Source of the DNA: Prevotella sp.
GTDB taxonomy: Bacteria > Bacteroidota > Bacteroidia > Bacteroidales > Bacteroidaceae
Length of the DNA: 49,304 bases
NCBI GenBank assembly: GCA_017651265.1
Contig: JAGCDO010000042.1
Span: forward strand, 1-49,304
Reading direction: 5' to 3'
Part shown: piece by piece, positions 30,943-41,096 of the stretch
How the letters are laid out: each line of letters starts with the position of its first letter
How positions within the stretch are numbered: position 1 is the first letter of the stretch
Notes under the pieces: generated by a model
Database searches by the model: none
What the model saw: the letters and a program-made list of their open reading frames with translations, nothing else
What the model was told of the DNA's origin: nothing
Program-made: the position numbers and the translations under genes

Positions 30943-32973
30943 ATGTACAAAAAACTACGCTATGGGCTTATCGCCTTATTGGCATTCGTTGGTTTGACTG
31001 CGAGTGCACAAGTGACATTTGATTTTGAAGAAGATTATGCAACCTTGTTCCCGACCGTCACATTTGATAGTGATGGTATTGGAGCAATCACTAATGATGC
31101 TAAATCGATTGCAATTGATGGCTACACAGTAACTGTTTCTGCTGGTGATGATCCAGAGAAGAACGCCAATTGTATATGGAACAATTCTCCTCGTCTCCGT
31201 ATTTATTCTGGTACAATAACAATTTCCGGTAGCGGAATTGAGACGATTAAGTTCAATCATGGTGGTAAATTCACTCTTGCTACCAACTCCAAAGATGGTG
31301 AGTTGGAAGGAAATGTCTGGACTGGTAGTGCAAATGAGGTTGTTTTCTATATTCCAGCAGAAGCAGGTAGTACTCAATTGAAGAGTATTGTTATCAATGG
31401 TGAAGTTGGCAATGATGACATACGTGAAGTTTCTATTGCCAAATTCCTTGAAGCAGATGACAGTGAGGATGTTTGGTATCAAATTTCAGGTACTGTTACA
31501 GAGATTAAGAACGCGAAATACGGTAATTTCTATTTAGAGGATAATACAGGTTCCATCTATGTCTATGGTTTAGCAATAGAGAAAGGTGGTGCTCAGAATG
31601 GAGCGATTGCAAGTCTCGGTATTGAGAAGGGTGATATCCTTACCATCATCGGTAATCGTTTCACGCATACAAATACGAATACTGGAGTTGTTACTGATGA
31701 GATGACCAATGCTTATTACGTGTCATTGGAAAAAGGTCAAAGCCCTGAACCTACAATCCAGAATATAACCGTTGAGGATTTCTTGGCAGAACCAGTAAGC
31801 AATGATACCTGGTACAGATTGATAGGTATGGTAACGAACCTGAAAGCTAATGATAACTATGGTAACTTCGACCTTGTGGACAAAACCGGTTCTGTCTATG
31901 TATATGGCGTTCTCAGTGAAAAGGGTGGTGAAAAGAAAAAATTCCAGGAACTTGTAGAAAAGTATGGAATTGAGAATGGTGGTTATATTACCATCATTGG
32001 TAACCGTGGTTATTATGCAGCAAAGGATCAGATACAGGTGGCCAACGCCTACTTTGAGGATTATGAAGCTGGTGCTGATCCTGAGACCTACGAAGTGAAT
32101 GTTGCTGAGGCTTTGGATGTTATAGACGCATTGGCTGACAATCAAACAACATTTGATTATTACCAGGTAACAGGTTATGTTGTGGATGAGATCGACTATG
32201 ATAATGGACATGAAGATAGTTTCACAGGAACTGTTGATTTGTATATTTCTGACACCAAGGGCGGTGAGGCCAAACTATTTGTCTATCATGGTCTAGGTCT
32301 TGATAATGAGAAGTTTACGGGGGATGACGACTTGGATTTGTTTGTGGAAGGAGATCAAGTAACCTTCTTGGGTAAGTTGCAGAAATATGTTGATAAAGAC
32401 AAGAATACTAAGTTGGAGTTAAAGGATTGCTACCTTGTCAAGGCAAGTGCTTCTCTGGAGATGCCAGCAAGCGGTTTGGCTACCTTCTGCTCTCCTTATC
32501 CGATTGAAATAGAGGATCAGAACGTGTATATCGTAACACAGGTTGGTAAAGACAAGGCATTAGTACAGAAGGTAGAAGCCGGTATTATTGAATCGGGTAC
32601 AGGCTTGCTCGTCGAAGGCAGCGGTACGGTTAATATCGCATACGCTTATGGCGAGAAGGGAAATGCATTATCTGGAAACATGTTGGTTGGTACTTTGAAG
32701 GAAAAAGATTTGGCTAAAGGTGAAGCTTACATCTTGAAGGATGGTGCTTTCCATCTTAGTAATGCAGGTACATTCCCTGCAAGAAAGGCTTATCTGCCTG
32801 TTGATGCAGCTTCTGGTGCTAAACTCTTCATCGACTTCAGCGGCACTACAGCTATCAACGAGGTGAAGACTCAGAACGAAAGCAGCGAGATCTATACCAT
32901 CGGTGGTGTCCGTGTGAAGAATGCTCAACAGAAGGGTGTTTATATCATCAACGGTAAGAAGGTGGTGAAGTAA
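30943..32973 (+). CDS. Large secreted protein with three OB-fold-like repeats and C-terminal sorting-like tail
   Basis: This 676-aa protein has a signal peptide ending TASAQ (about residue 23). The first 150 residues are a beta-rich domain (VTFDFEEDYATLFP, IAIDGYTVTVSAG). Three repeats follow, at about 160-275, 275-385 and 385-500, each with WYQISGTVTEI / TWYRLIGMVTNL / YYQVTGYVVDE, then YGNFYLED, SIYVYGL and GDILTIIGNR. This OB-fold pattern is frequent in Bacteroidetes outer-surface proteins. A C-terminal domain with LATFCSPYPIEI and a final YTIGGVRVKNAQQKGVYIIN-type tail (through KKVVK) fits Prevotella export. No enzyme motif is seen; ligand or nucleic-acid binding is possible. A 51-aa gene follows after 54 bp. 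Confidence 0.75.
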   Translation: MYKKLRYGLIALLAFVGLTASAQVTFDFEEDYATLFPTVTFDSDGIGAITNDAKSIAIDGYTVTVSAGDDPEKNANCIWNNSPRLRIYSGTITISGSGIETIKFNHGGKFTLATNSKDGELEGNVWTGSANEVVFYIPAEAGSTQLKSIVINGEVGNDDIREVSIAKFLEADDSEDVWYQISGTVTEIKNAKYGNFYLEDNTGSIYVYGLAIEKGGAQNGAIASLGIEKGDILTIIGNRFTHTNTNTGVVTDEMTNAYYVSLEKGQSPEPTIQNITVEDFLAEPVSNDTWYRLIGMVTNLKANDNYGNFDLVDKTGSVYVYGVLSEKGGEKKKFQELVEKYGIENGGYITIIGNRGYYAAKDQIQVANAYFEDYEAGADPETYEVNVAEALDVIDALADNQTTFDYYQVTGYVVDEIDYDNGHEDSFTGTVDLYISDTKGGEAKLFVYHGLGLDNEKFTGDDDLDLFVEGDQVTFLGKLQKYVDKDKNTKLELKDCYLVKASASLEMPASGLATFCSPYPIEIEDQNVYIVTQVGKDKALVQKVEAGIIESGTGLLVEGSGTVNIAYAYGEKGNALSGNMLVGTLKEKDLAKGEAYILKDGAFHLSNAGTFPARKAYLPVDAASGAKLFIDFSGTTAINEVKTQNESSEIYTIGGVRVKNAQQKGVYIINGKKVVK

Positions 32974-33027
32974 CTACTTCCATAAGAGAGTTCAAGACAC
33001 TATTATTCACTTTAAAAAGCAAATAAC

Positions 33028-33183
33028 ATGAAAAAATATAGCAAACCTGAGATTAAGGTAAAAGTGGTGGTGATTCAGCACCTGATGGAGATGTCGTCTG
33101 TTGAGCTTTTGCAAGACTTACAGAACCCGACAAATTCTGAAGCAAAGATGCAGGATATGCTCTGGGATTTGTTAGGAGAATAA
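33028..33183 (+). CDS. 51-aa peptide, MKKYSKPEI-type small protein
   Basis: The reading frame from ATG at 33028 encodes 51 residues: a basic start MKKYSKPEIKVKVVV, then IQHLMEMSSVELLQDLQ and an acidic end MLWDLLGE. Bacteroidales genomes carry many short proteins that begin KKY-x-x-P and have a hydrophobic, Met-rich middle followed by Ser; from memory they tend to lie beside secreted-protein genes. Function is unknown. The gene lies 54 bp after the OB-fold protein gene and ends 18 bp before a strong hairpin, so it is the second gene of a bicistronic unit. It could be a leader-bearing precursor peptide or a small exported factor; neither is shown. Genuine coding is supported by position between gene and terminator. 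Confidence 0.65.
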   Translation: MKKYSKPEIKVKVVVIQHLMEMSSVELLQDLQNPTNSEAKMQDMLWDLLGE

Positions 33184-33201
33184 CATCCTATATATAAAAA
33201 G

Positions 33202-33231
33202 GTAAGGGCGGATCAAACGATCCGCCCTTAC
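33202..33231. terminator. Bidirectional hairpin terminator
   Basis: A perfect 13-bp stem GTAAGGGCGGATC/GATCCGCCCTTAC with loop AAAC. On the minus strand it is followed by CTTTTTATAT, a good T-run for ending galK. On the plus strand the following TTATTA is weaker. Confidence 0.88.
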
Positions 33232-33301
33232 TTATTAATGATTCGAAGAGAAGCATGGAGTAACCTCTTACTTCTAACCTCTTGCTTCTTGCTTCTAAAT
33301 A

Positions 33302-34468
33302 TTAGCACAGCTTGCGTGCACCGTCGCCAATCACCACGTCGTAAACCTTCAGGTCACGGTTGAACTTAGCACGGTACTTAGCACGGGCGTCTGCCACGAA
33401 CTTGTCGTACAGATCATCCTTGACGAGGTTGATGGTGCAGCCGCCGAAGCCGCCACCCATGATACGACTACCTGTTACACCGTTCTCCTTGGCTACCTCG
33501 TTCAGGAAGTCGAGTTCCTCGCACGATACCTCATACTCTTTCGACAAGCCCTCGTGAGTCTCGTACATCTTCTTTCCAACGGTCTCGTAGTCGCCAGCCA
33601 CCAGCGCGTCGCAAACAGCCAACACACGGTCTTTCTCGCCCAAAACGAAGTGAGCACGCTTGTAGTCTTCTTCGCCTACCTCAGCACGCACCTCATCGAG
33701 CTGCTCCCAAGTACAGTCGCGCAAAGTCTCGAACTTGCCTTCGGGATGCTTGGCAGCAATGGCCTTCACCACGTTCTCGCAAGAACGACGACGATCGTTA
33801 TAGGGCGATCCGGCCAACTCATGCTTTACGCAAGAGTTCAGCAGCACGAGCTTATAGCCCTTCGGGTCGAAGGGGAAGTACTCGAACTCCCTGCTACGGC
33901 AGTCGAGACGCATCAGCTTACCAGCCTGTCCGAACACACTGGCGAACTGGTCCATGATGCCGCAGTTCACGCCGCAGTAGTTATGCTCGGTAGCCTGACC
34001 AGCCAGGGCCATGTCCCACTGACTCACCTTGTTGTCGCCGAAGATATCGTTCAAACCATAGGCGAAGCAGCTCTCCATGGCAGCAGACGAAGACATTCCA
34101 GCTCCCAGAGGCACATCACCCGAGAAGGCGATGTTGAAACCCTTTACGGGAACACCTAACTTCTGCATCTCTTTGGCAATGCCGTAGATATAGCGTGCCC
34201 AGCTGGCTTTCGGACCCTTCGGGTCGCTGAGCTTGAAATCAACACGGTCCTTCAGATCGATAGCATAAGCCATCACGGTGTCTTCGGTGCCATTGGCACG
34301 CATCTCGGCCATAATACCGCAATCTACGGCACCTGGGAATACGAAACCACCGTTGTAGTCGGTATGCTCACCAATCAGGTTAATACGACCCGGTGACGAA
34401 TAGACGTTACCGGTCAAACCATCGAAGTGCTTCACGAAGCGACTTCTTACATGATCAATTTTCATCAT
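33302..34468 (-). CDS. galK: Galactokinase
   Basis: This 388-aa GHMP kinase converts alpha-D-galactose to galactose-1-phosphate with ATP. It shows the galactokinase signature GRINLIGEHTDYNGG (about 27-41), the GHMP ATP loop PLGAGMSSSAAME (about 122-134), CGIMDQFASVFGQ with the catalytic Asp, and the C-terminal TGSRIMGGGFGGCTINLV. Length is normal. It follows galM by 36 bp on the same strand and ends at a strong hairpin. The two genes form a Leloir-pathway operon; galT and galE are not in the window. An alternative ATG one codon downstream cannot be excluded. Confidence 0.97.
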   Translation of the reverse strand: MMKIDHVRSRFVKHFDGLTGNVYSSPGRINLIGEHTDYNGGFVFPGAVDCGIMAEMRANGTEDTVMAYAIDLKDRVDFKLSDPKGPKASWARYIYGIAKEMQKLGVPVKGFNIAFSGDVPLGAGMSSSAAMESCFAYGLNDIFGDNKVSQWDMALAGQATEHNYCGVNCGIMDQFASVFGQAGKLMRLDCRSREFEYFPFDPKGYKLVLLNSCVKHELAGSPYNDRRRSCENVVKAIAAKHPEGKFETLRDCTWEQLDEVRAEVGEEDYKRAHFVLGEKDRVLAVCDALVAGDYETVGKKMYETHEGLSKEYEVSCEELDFLNEVAKENGVTGSRIMGGGFGGCTINLVKDDLYDKFVADARAKYRAKFNRDLKVYDVVIGDGARKLC

Positions 34469-34504
34469 AAGCTTGTATCTTTTTAGAAGATTGTCGGAAA
34501 GGGG

Positions 34505-35593
34505 TTAGCGAACGACGCCGAACTTGTAGATCGTCTTCTGCTTGTACTGCTGTCCCGGACGGATAACAACAGAGGGGAAGTAAGGACGGTTCGGACTGTC
34601 GGGGAAGTGCTGTGCCTCGAAGCAAACGGCGCTGCGGCGCGGGAAGGTAGCACCATGCTGACCTTTCTGACCTGTTCCCCAGTTGTCGGAATAGAACTGC
34701 ATACCGGGCTCGGTGGTATAAACCTCCATGGTTCGGCCGCTGTTGGGCTCTGTTATGCGGGCGGCAAAGCTCAGTTCACCTTCTTCCTTCTTGTTCAGTA
34801 CATAGCAGTGGTCGTAGCCATTACCATTCTTGATCTGCTCATTGTCGGCATCAATATCCTGTCCCACAGCCTTCGGCTTGCGGAAATCGAACGGTGTTCC
34901 CTCTACCTTGAGGATCTCACCCGTAGGAATACATGTATTGTCAACGGGGATGAAGAAGTCGGCATTGATCTCACAAATCAGGTCGTCAACGGTCGGTGTA
35001 GGATCGGCGATGCCTGCCAAAGAGAAATAACCGTGGTTGGTGAGGTTGATGATGGTCTTCTTGTTGGTGGTGGCCATGTAGCCGATAACCAATTCGTTAT
35101 CGTCGCTGAATGAATAAACCACGGTGACCTTCATCTCTCCGGTGAAACCTTCCTCCAGATAAGGGGATACATAGTTCAGTACAAGGGTGTTGTCGCTCAT
35201 CTGGAACGCATCCCATACCTGGGCATGGAAGCCAGCAGGACCGCCGTGAAGGGCGTTGGGGGCATTGTTGATGGCCAGGTTGTACTCTTTCCCGTTGAGG
35301 GTGAACTTACCGTCCTTGATGCGGTTGCCGTAACGACCAATAAGGGTGGAGCGGTAAGGCTCGGGTGTGTTAATGATGTCCTTGATGTTGTCGTAACCCT
35401 GAATGACGTTGGCCACGTTCCCGTTCTTGTCGGGCACCATGATGGCAACAACTGCGCCTCCGTAATTCGTGATGGCTACTTCATACCCCTGACTGTTTTT
35501 CAGGATGTACAGATTCGTATTCTTTCCGTTTAACGTGGTCTGAAAATCTTCTTTTTTCAGGCCACACAAATTCTGCGTTTCGGTAGTGCTCAT
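34505..35593 (-). CDS. galM: Aldose 1-epimerase (galactose mutarotase), cytoplasmic form
   Basis: This 362-aa mutarotase has no signal peptide, unlike the paralogue at 27807-28976. Motifs are ITNYGGAVVAIMVPDKNG, LIGRYGNRIKDGKF, NNAPNALHGG, INLTNHGYFSLAG with catalytic His, GNGYDHCYVL and EVYTTEPGMQFYSDN, then CFEAQHFPDSPNRPYFP with the catalytic Glu. It supplies the alpha anomer of galactose to GalK encoded next. The promoter upstream has TTTG (35660) and TTACTTTG. The two GalM proteins of this window are diverged but collinear. Confidence 0.95.
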   Translation of the reverse strand: MSTTETQNLCGLKKEDFQTTLNGKNTNLYILKNSQGYEVAITNYGGAVVAIMVPDKNGNVANVIQGYDNIKDIINTPEPYRSTLIGRYGNRIKDGKFTLNGKEYNLAINNAPNALHGGPAGFHAQVWDAFQMSDNTLVLNYVSPYLEEGFTGEMKVTVVYSFSDDNELVIGYMATTNKKTIINLTNHGYFSLAGIADPTPTVDDLICEINADFFIPVDNTCIPTGEILKVEGTPFDFRKPKAVGQDIDADNEQIKNGNGYDHCYVLNKKEEGELSFAARITEPNSGRTMEVYTTEPGMQFYSDNWGTGQKGQHGATFPRRSAVCFEAQHFPDSPNRPYFPSVVIRPGQQYKQKTIYKFGVVR

Positions 35594-35631
35594 AATATCT
35601 AAGTTTTTAGTTTATAAACTTTACTTAGTTG

Positions 35632-35663
35632 CAAAGTAACGAAATAAAAACGAGAAAAGCAAA
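35632..35663 (-). promoter_or_regulatory. Promoter of galM-galK
   Basis: The minus strand has TTTG (35660-35663), 20 bp and TTACTTTG (35632-35639), one base off the TAnnTTTG consensus. The leader is about 32 nt. Confidence 0.5.
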
Positions 35664-35692
35664 CGAAACGCGATAAAATAATACAAAGTGAA

Positions 35693-35714
35693 TGTTAAAA
35701 ACACCTAATAGGTG
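35693..35714 (-). terminator. Small terminator-like hairpin overlapping the folC stop
   Basis: On the minus strand CACCT-att-AGGTG is followed by TTTTT. The stem is only 5 bp, so termination may be partial. The folC stop codon lies inside it. Confidence 0.4.
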
Positions 35715-36940
35715 AAATCTGTCAGTAAATCGGCCACCAGATAGCTGCTTCCGCCAACGAAGATGAAATCCTCTGGGAGGGCATCTGAAAGCGCTTGCTG
35801 GTAGGCGTCTTTGACGTTTGAGAAGGTCATTCCTTCCAGCTGATGAGCCTTGGCTGTCTCCTGTACTTTATCGACAGGAATGGCTCGGTGTGAGGAAGCC
35901 TGGGTGAAATAGTACACAGCCTGCTTGGGAAGCAGTTGCATGACCGTATTGATGTCTTTGTCATCAACCATACCGAAGACAATGCGGAGGGTTTTACACG
36001 TCTGTGCCTTAATCTGCTCGGCGAGATATTGCCAGCCGCCCACGTTATGACCGGTGTCGCAGATTACCAGCGGACGGGTTTGCAATGTTTGCCAACGACC
36101 GGTAAGACCTGTCATCTCACATACGTGCGCCATACCTTTCTTAATAGCTTCCTCGGGGATGGTGAACACGTCTTTCAGACAGTTGACAGCGCACAAGATG
36201 GTTTGTTTGTTCTTCTGCTGATAGAGTCCTTTCAACTCGAAATCGTAGTCGTGTGCCACTTCAAACGCCTCAGCCAAGTGGAGTGGGGCGCCCTTTGCAG
36301 CGGCTTTCTTCTGGAAAACGGGTAAGGTCTCGGGGGTAGTCTCGCCAATCACCACGGGCACGTTCTTCTTGATGATTCCTGCTTTCTCACCAGCTATCTT
36401 TGCCAAGGTGTTACCCAGGAACTGGGTGTGGTCGAAACTGATGTTGGTGATGATGGAGAGCACAGGTGTGATGATGTTCGTGCAATCCAAACGACCGCCA
36501 AGTCCTACTTCAATCACAGCAATATCTACTGCTTGTTCGGCGAAGTATTTGAAAGCCATGGAAGTGGTAAGCTCGAAGAAGGAAGGGTGCAAAGGCTCAA
36601 AGAACGAACGCTCTTGTTCAACAAAGTCAACAACGTATTCTTTGCTGATACACTGGTCGTTAACGCGGATTCGTTCACGAAAATCTACAAGATGTGGAGA
36701 GGTGTATAAACCAACCTTGTAGCCTGCCGATTGAAGAATGGCAGCGAGGGTATGGGAACAAGAACCCTTACCGTTTGTGCCTGCTACATGGATGGTTTTG
36801 AATTGACGATGCGGATGACCGAAGTGCTCGTCCAAGGCATGGGTGTTGCTCAGTCCTTCCTTGTAAGCACTCGCGCCCGTCTTCTCAAAGACAGGTGTGA
36901 CGTGGAACAGGTATTCAACCGTTTCCTCGTAGGTCATCAT
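35705..36940 (-). CDS. folC: Dihydrofolate synthase / folylpolyglutamate synthase
   Basis: This gene encodes 411 aa from the ATG at 36940, which shares its A with the dnaJ stop TGA; a second ATG lies at 36937. It is a Mur-ligase-family enzyme adding glutamate to dihydropteroate and folates. Visible motifs are HVAGTNGKGSCSHTLAAIL (P-loop), LYTSPHLVDFRERI, VIEVGLGGRLDCTNIITP and ITNISFDHTQFLG; the C-terminal domain begins near TGRWQTLQTRPLVICDTGHN with the catalytic Asp. It is the last gene of a seven-gene minus-strand run. Coupling to dnaJ is unusual in function but common as simple genome packing. Confidence 0.95.
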   Translation of the reverse strand: MMTYEETVEYLFHVTPVFEKTGASAYKEGLSNTHALDEHFGHPHRQFKTIHVAGTNGKGSCSHTLAAILQSAGYKVGLYTSPHLVDFRERIRVNDQCISKEYVVDFVEQERSFFEPLHPSFFELTTSMAFKYFAEQAVDIAVIEVGLGGRLDCTNIITPVLSIITNISFDHTQFLGNTLAKIAGEKAGIIKKNVPVVIGETTPETLPVFQKKAAAKGAPLHLAEAFEVAHDYDFELKGLYQQKNKQTILCAVNCLKDVFTIPEEAIKKGMAHVCEMTGLTGRWQTLQTRPLVICDTGHNVGGWQYLAEQIKAQTCKTLRIVFGMVDDKDINTVMQLLPKQAVYYFTQASSHRAIPVDKVQETAKAHQLEGMTFSNVKDAYQQALSDALPEDFIFVGGSSYLVADLLTDFTY

Positions 36941-38097
36941 CAACTGAAGTAATTACGGAATTTCTCGAAAATGCTCTTGCGGGTGTCGTTGTCACCTTTG
37001 AAGTGATCGCTCTTCTGCATCTCCTCAAGGGCCTTCTTCTCGTCCTTGGAGAGTTCCTTGGGTACGTAGATACTGATGTTCACGATGAGATCGCCGGTGT
37101 CGCGACCGTAGCCCTGCACCTCACGCAAACCTTTGTCGCGCAAACGCAATGTCTTACCAGGTTGCGTACCAGGCTCTATCTTGATCTTCACCTTCGAGCC
37201 GTCAACTGTAGGAATCTCTGCCGTACCGCCTAAGGCAGCCGTGGGGAAGTCGAGCAACAGGTTGTAAATCAAATTACTGCCGTCGCGTACGAAGGTGCTG
37301 TTGGGTTCTTCCTCAATGAATACCTGGATATTACCTGGAATACCGTTGTGGATGGCTGCATTACCTTTGCCCGGAACGTTCACCACCATACCTTCTGCTA
37401 CGCCTGCGGGAATCTTGATTTCCACCACCTCATCGCCTTTCACGATACCGGTGCCGTGACACTCATGACACTTGTTCTTAATGATCTTACCTTCGCCCTG
37501 ACATGTAGGACAAACGCTCTGGGTCTGCATCATACCGAACAGACTCTGGGTGGTGCGTGTTACTACACCACTACCATGACAGGTAGGGCAGGTTTCCGTA
37601 CCGCTTCCATCTTCAGCACCCGTACCATGACAATGCGAACAGGTGACGTCTTTCCTTACCTTGAACTTCTTGGTGACACCCGTTGCCACCTCTTGCAGGG
37701 AGAGGCGAACCTTCAGACGAAGGTCGGAACCGCGGTGCTGAGCCGGCTGACGACTGCCGCCGCCAAAGCCACTGAAGCCAGAGAAACCGCCACGTCCGCC
37801 AAACACATCACCGAACATGGAGAAGATATCATCCATGGAGAACCCACCGCTGGAGAAACCGCCGAATCCGCCCATCGGTCCGTCGAAGCCGAACTGGTCG
37901 TATTGCTGACGTTTCTGCGGATCGTGGAGCACATCGTAGGCTTCTGCAGCCTCCTTGAACTTCTCTTCCGCCTCCTTACTGCCTGGATTCCTGTCTGGAT
38001 GGTATTTGATGGCTATCTTGCGATAGGCTTTCTTGATGTCTTCCTCACTGGCGTTCTTATCAACGCCCAGCACTTCGTAGTAGTCTCTCTTTGCCAT
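36940..38097 (-). CDS. dnaJ: Chaperone DnaJ (Hsp40)
   Basis: This 385-aa type I J-protein stimulates DnaK. It has the J domain with HPD in [12 protein letters not shown] (about 24-35), a Gly/Phe-rich segment ([10 protein letters not shown] and on, about 73-115), and four zinc-finger repeats: [24 protein letters not shown] and CHECHGTG. C-terminal substrate-binding domains follow, with [17 protein letters not shown] and [20 protein letters not shown]. Length is typical. It lies downstream of grpE, separated by a 43-bp gap made mostly of AACTATG repeats, and it abuts folC. DnaK is not in the window. Confidence 0.98.
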   Translation of the reverse strand: MAKRDYYEVLGVDKNASEEDIKKAYRKIAIKYHPDRNPGSKEAEEKFKEAAEAYDVLHDPQKRQQYDQFGFDGPMGGFGGFSSGGFSMDDIFSMFGDVFGGRGGFSGFSGFGGGSRQPAQHRGSDLRLKVRLSLQEVATGVTKKFKVRKDVTCSHCHGTGAEDGSGTETCPTCHGSGVVTRTTQSLFGMMQTQSVCPTCQGEGKIIKNKCHECHGTGIVKGDEVVEIKIPAGVAEGMVVNVPGKGNAAIHNGIPGNIQVFIEEEPNSTFVRDGSNLIYNLLLDFPTAALGGTAEIPTVDGSKVKIKIEPGTQPGKTLRLRDKGLREVQGYGRDTGDLIVNISIYVPKELSKDEKKALEEMQKSDHFKGDNDTRKSIFEKFRNYFS

Positions 38098-38100
38098 TAA

Positions 38101-38135
38101 AACTATGAACTATGAACTATGAACTATGAACTATG
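38101..38135. repeat. Five tandem AACTATG repeats between grpE and dnaJ
   Basis: Seven-base units AACTATG are repeated five times, nearly filling the 43-bp intergenic gap. Slippage would change the spacing between grpE and dnaJ on the mRNA. Being outside coding sequence, it cannot shift a frame. Confidence 0.9.
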
Positions 38136-38140
38136 AACTT

Positions 38141-38746
38141 TTACTGTCCTACTGCCACTTTGGCATGGCGAATCACTTTGTCGTTCAGCATATAACCCGT
38201 CTGCACGCAGTCAATCACCATTCCTTTCTTATCGTCTCCCATACCAGGAACCATAGCGATGGCCTCGTGGTAGTCAACGTCGAACGGTTTCTCCTCGGTC
38301 TCGATCTTCTTCACGCCCAGACCTTCCAAGGTCTTGACAAATTTATGGAAGATCAGCTCCATACCTTGCTTGATGGCCTCCGGGTCTTCGGTTGTATCAG
38401 CCAAAGCACGTTCGAAATCGTCAAGTACTGGCAGGATGGCCGTGATGGTCTTCTCGCCACCATTGAGAATCAGCTCAGCCTTCTCCTTGATGGTACGTTT
38501 GCGGTAGTTCTCGAACTCAGCACGAGCACGCAGGTACTGGTCTTTGAGCTGTTCAATCTCTTTCTCAGCTTTTTCTAAGGGAGAAAGCTCGGGTTCGCTA
38601 GAATCACTAGGTTCACTAGAACTACTAGTATCACTATTTTCGCTAGTATCACTAGTTTCACTAGCTTCGTTCATTTCGTTGGTTTCGTTAGTTTCGCTAA
38701 CGTCCTCGTTTATTTCTTCTTCTTCGATGTTAATATCTTTTGCCAT
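38141..38746 (-). CDS. grpE: Nucleotide exchange factor GrpE
   Basis: This 201-aa protein is the DnaK nucleotide exchange factor. The conserved core starts at about residue 55 (coiled coil with LKDQYLRARAEFENYRKRT), then LPVLDDFERAL and the C-terminal beta domain (DVDYHEAIAMVPG, VIDCVQTGYMLNDKVIRHAKVAVGQ). The first 54 residues are a low-complexity tripeptide repeat of Ser, Glu, Thr, Asn and Asp, encoded by 9-bp units with a CTAG core. The same DNA repeat, in another frame, is found in glnS. GrpE N-termini are naturally variable, so function should be kept. It follows the abcF gene by 69 bp and precedes dnaJ. Confidence 0.97.
   Translation of the reverse strand: MAKDINIEEEEINEDVSETNETNEMNEASETSDTSENSDTSSSSEPSDSSEPELSPLEKAEKEIEQLKDQYLRARAEFENYRKRTIKEKAELILNGGEKTITAILPVLDDFERALADTTEDPEAIKQGMELIFHKFVKTLEGLGVKKIETEEKPFDVDYHEAIAMVPGMGDDKKGMVIDCVQTGYMLNDKVIRHAKVAVGQ
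38590..38700. repeat. 9-bp CTAG-core tandem repeat in grpE
   Basis: Units such as GAAACTAGT and GATACTAGC (minus strand) are repeated about eight times and merge into related GAAACGAAC-like units. They encode the SET/SDT/SEN tripeptides of the N-terminus. Confidence 0.8.
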
Positions 38747-38815
38747 AATAACAATGTTTTATATTCCTGCTAACAAAGCAGCAAATATCATGCCAAATAT
38801 TCTGTTCCAGTGGGG

Positions 38816-40453
<1,638 letters not shown>

Positions 40454-40460
40454 CTAATAC

Positions 40461-41087
40461 TTATTTTTTCTTATTCTTGATGTAATGCTTGATGGCGAAA
40501 TAGGCAACCGCTACGAGTACCAGTGCGATGATGGTCCATTTGATATAGTCGCCATACTCCATAATCTTGTCGTTGAGCTGACTCTCTGGTACGATGGCAT
40601 GCAGGTACCATCCCAGCGCAGCAAGAATGCAGTTCCATACACCAGCTCCGAGGGTGGTGTAGAGTAGGAACCACATGTACGGCATCTTGGCCAGTCCTGC
40701 GGGAATGGAAATCAGGTGACGAATACCAGGGATGAGTCGTCCGGTAATCGTAGCCACCATACCATGGTCGTAGAAGTATTTCTCACTCTTCTCCACCTTC
40801 TGCTGGTTCAGCAGGCACAGATGACCCAGCTTACTGTTGGCAAACTTATATACCACGGGACGGCCAACGAAATAAGCCACCACATAGTTAATGGTAGCAC
40901 CGAGGTCGGCCCCGAGTGTGGAGAAGAGGATGACCAGCCAGATATTCAGGTTGCCACCGGCTGCATGATAGGCTGCCGGACTGACCACCAGTTCTGACGG
41001 TACAGGTATCACGGTACTCTCAAGCATCATCAGGAAAAACACAGTCCCGTAGTTGAGGTTACCGAGCAGTGATGTTATCCAGTTCAT
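40461..41087 (-). CDS. DedA-family membrane protein
   Basis: This 208-aa inner-membrane protein has five or so hydrophobic segments. The DedA/VTT core is visible: LESTVIPVPSELVVSPAAYHAAGG, LGADLGATINYVVAYFVGRP, and GRLIPGIRHLISIPAGLAKM with the conserved Gly-Arg-x-x-Pro. DedA proteins are linked to undecaprenyl phosphate and lipid flipping and to the proton gradient. It sits between the TPR gene (9 bp) and the abcF gene (31 bp) on the same strand, in the housekeeping run. The C-terminus is basic (IKNKKK), predicted to be cytoplasmic. Confidence 0.93.
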   Translation of the reverse strand: MNWITSLLGNLNYGTVFFLMMLESTVIPVPSELVVSPAAYHAAGGNLNIWLVILFSTLGADLGATINYVVAYFVGRPVVYKFANSKLGHLCLLNQQKVEKSEKYFYDHGMVATITGRLIPGIRHLISIPAGLAKMPYMWFLLYTTLGAGVWNCILAALGWYLHAIVPESQLNDKIMEYGDYIKWTIIALVLVAVAYFAIKHYIKNKKK

Positions 41088-41096
41088 ATTACGTAT

